64,000 nucleotides of DNA from Tetradesmus obliquus (taxonomy: Eukaryota; Chlorophyta; Chlorophyceae; Sphaeropleales; Scenedesmaceae): contig CP126192.1 of NCBI GenBank assembly GCA_030272155.1, forward strand, positions 4,622,501-4,686,500, given 5' to 3'. This document shows, in pieces, positions 63,020 through 64,000 of this stretch (the stretch's first letter is position 1; each line of letters begins with the position of its first letter). Position numbers and translations under genes: made by a program. A model generated the notes under the pieces. It did not search any database, was not told the origin of the DNA, and saw only the letters and a program-made list of their open reading frames with translations.

Positions 63020-63841
63020 TCAATTGTACAGCTGCGTCAGGTCTGACATGCTGCTGGTGCTGACAGCAGTCAGCATCATGTGGGCACGTAGCATGCAGCA
63101 CTTGCACATGTTGCACAGCAGCAGCAGTGTGTAGTGGGAGCCCTGCAGGGTGCACTCGCAGCTGGAGAGCTCATATGTGCTTCGTGATGCTCTCTGTCAA
63201 ATGTTCATATGTATGTGCGGTACATGAGTGTGCTTTTGTGGTTCGCACAGCACTTCGCAACAACAGAACAGTTCGCAGCAGCTTTGCATAACGGACAAGA
63301 TGCCGTATACCTTTGCAAACACCTTCGTAAACTCAGGTATGCGAAGCTGTTGACGAAGGTTTTGCGATTTCGCCTGTTGGTGCAGTGCACCAGTATACTG
63401 GTGCGGCACATGTGCACACTGCACCGTGTGAGTACCTCTTTGCTGTTGTACAGCTGCGATTGTCGGTGATAACATACACAAGCTCCCTACGCCTGTTGGA
63501 TTTGAGACAAGTTGGCACTAAGCATTGTAAAAGCAGCAGTTGCTGTGCAGGCTGTTTGCAAGCAAAGCGTACTGCTGAGGTCACCTCAGTGATCACTGCG
63601 TGCTGAGGCTGCTGCTGAGGTCACCTCATGAGCAAGGTGGCGAGCACTGCTCATGATGAGTGTGCCGTGAGCGTCACTGCGCATGCGGTCAAGCACAAGG
63701 GCGATGCCTCCAGCTGCATCCACTGGAGTGGTGGCACCACTGGCCGCAGGGGCCTTGCTGCACTGCCGCCAGTGCTGCCGCAGCACATAGCTCGGTGTGG
63801 TAGAAGCTGCAGAAGCGCCGCCAAACGCTTCAGGTCTGGCC
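63020..63841 (-). CDS. 3' end of an unrecognised gene (continues off window)
   Basis: Two minus-strand exons fit together in phase: 63841-63625 (starts with the last base of a codon and ends GAG/GTGACC) and 63142-63020 (acceptor CCCTGCAG, ends with TGA). They encode 112 residues, including YVLRQHWRQCSKAP, GGIALVLDRMRSDAHGTLIM and, after the intron, HYTLLLLCNMCKCCMLRAHM. Frame analysis requires an intron upstream, because TAG is in frame just before 63841; that intron contains the large CTG array. The remaining exons lie beyond 64000. No family was recognised. The agreement of both phases with a stop is the main support. Confidence 0.45.
63321..63404. repeat. Inverted repeat and 18-bp perfect palindrome
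   Basis: ACCTTCGT (63321-63328) pairs with ACGAAGGT (63353-63360). Just after it lies GCACCAGTATACTGGTGC (63387-63404), which is its own reverse complement. Both lie in the last intron of the partial minus-strand gene. Confidence 0.85.
63571..63627. repeat. 17-bp direct repeat at a splice donor
   Basis: CTGCTGAGGTCACCTCA occurs at 63571-63587 and 63611-63627. The second copy contains the donor of exon 63841-63625 (GAG/GTGACC on the minus strand), so the first copy is a decoy donor. Confidence 0.7.
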
Positions 63842-63863
63842 CTGCAACAATGCTAGTGGCATG

Positions 63864-63968
<105 letters not shown>

Positions 63969-64000
63969 ACGGCAAGTGCGCCACATCCCCTGCCAGCTCC

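Overview
The window reads as nuclear DNA of a green alga, most likely a chlorophycean (the order is a guess). The evidence is: many short GT-AG introns; exons rich in CAG/GCT trinucleotides encoding runs of Gln, Ala and Ser; plant-type protein families (phytyl ester synthase, Alba, WNK kinase, a plastid alpha/beta hydrolase, an FMN split-barrel protein); and an interstitial tract of the plant-type telomere unit CCCTAAA/TTTAGGG. There are no bacterial operons, phage genes or CRISPR arrays. Gene models were built by hand from frame continuity, conserved motifs and GT/AG junctions whose phases had to agree. No alignment or search was run.

Layout from left to right: the 3' part of exportin-4 (+, 21-3402); an Alba nucleic-acid-binding protein (-, 4394-5441); a plastid-type alpha/beta hydrolase of the ABHD11-like group (-, 8398-10650); a long gap holding a possible decayed MAM-like gene; a small secreted M43/pappalysin-type metalloprotease (+, 14065-15881); a gap; a probable BAH-domain nuclear protein (-, 19053-23095) whose intron carries an unusual splice-junction minisatellite; a very large glutamine-rich protein ending in a GT14-like glycosyltransferase domain (-, 23852-29262); an FMN-binding split-barrel protein (-, 31129-33183); a WNK kinase (-, 35507-39615) divergent from a phytyl ester synthase-like protein (+, 40387-44883); a 23-exon secreted multidomain protein (-, 48375-60867); the last exon of an unknown + strand gene (62336-62680); and the last two exons of an unknown - strand gene that continues off the right edge (63020-63841).

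The genes are ordinary eukaryotic neighbours rather than one pathway. Two themes recur. Plastid or lipid biology is represented by the alpha/beta hydrolase, the FMN protein and the phytyl ester synthase. Secreted or extracellular proteins are represented by the M43 protease, the modular Cys-rich protein, the GT14-like enzyme and perhaps the MAM-like remnant.

The most notable object is the 23-exon secreted protein. It has a signal peptide, a Cys-rich ephrin-receptor-like segment, nine six-cysteine sushi-like modules, two cadherin-like modules and a C-terminal series of SBBP-like (beta-propeller) blades. Twelve consecutive exons begin and end in phase 1, the signature of exon shuffling best known from animal extracellular proteins.
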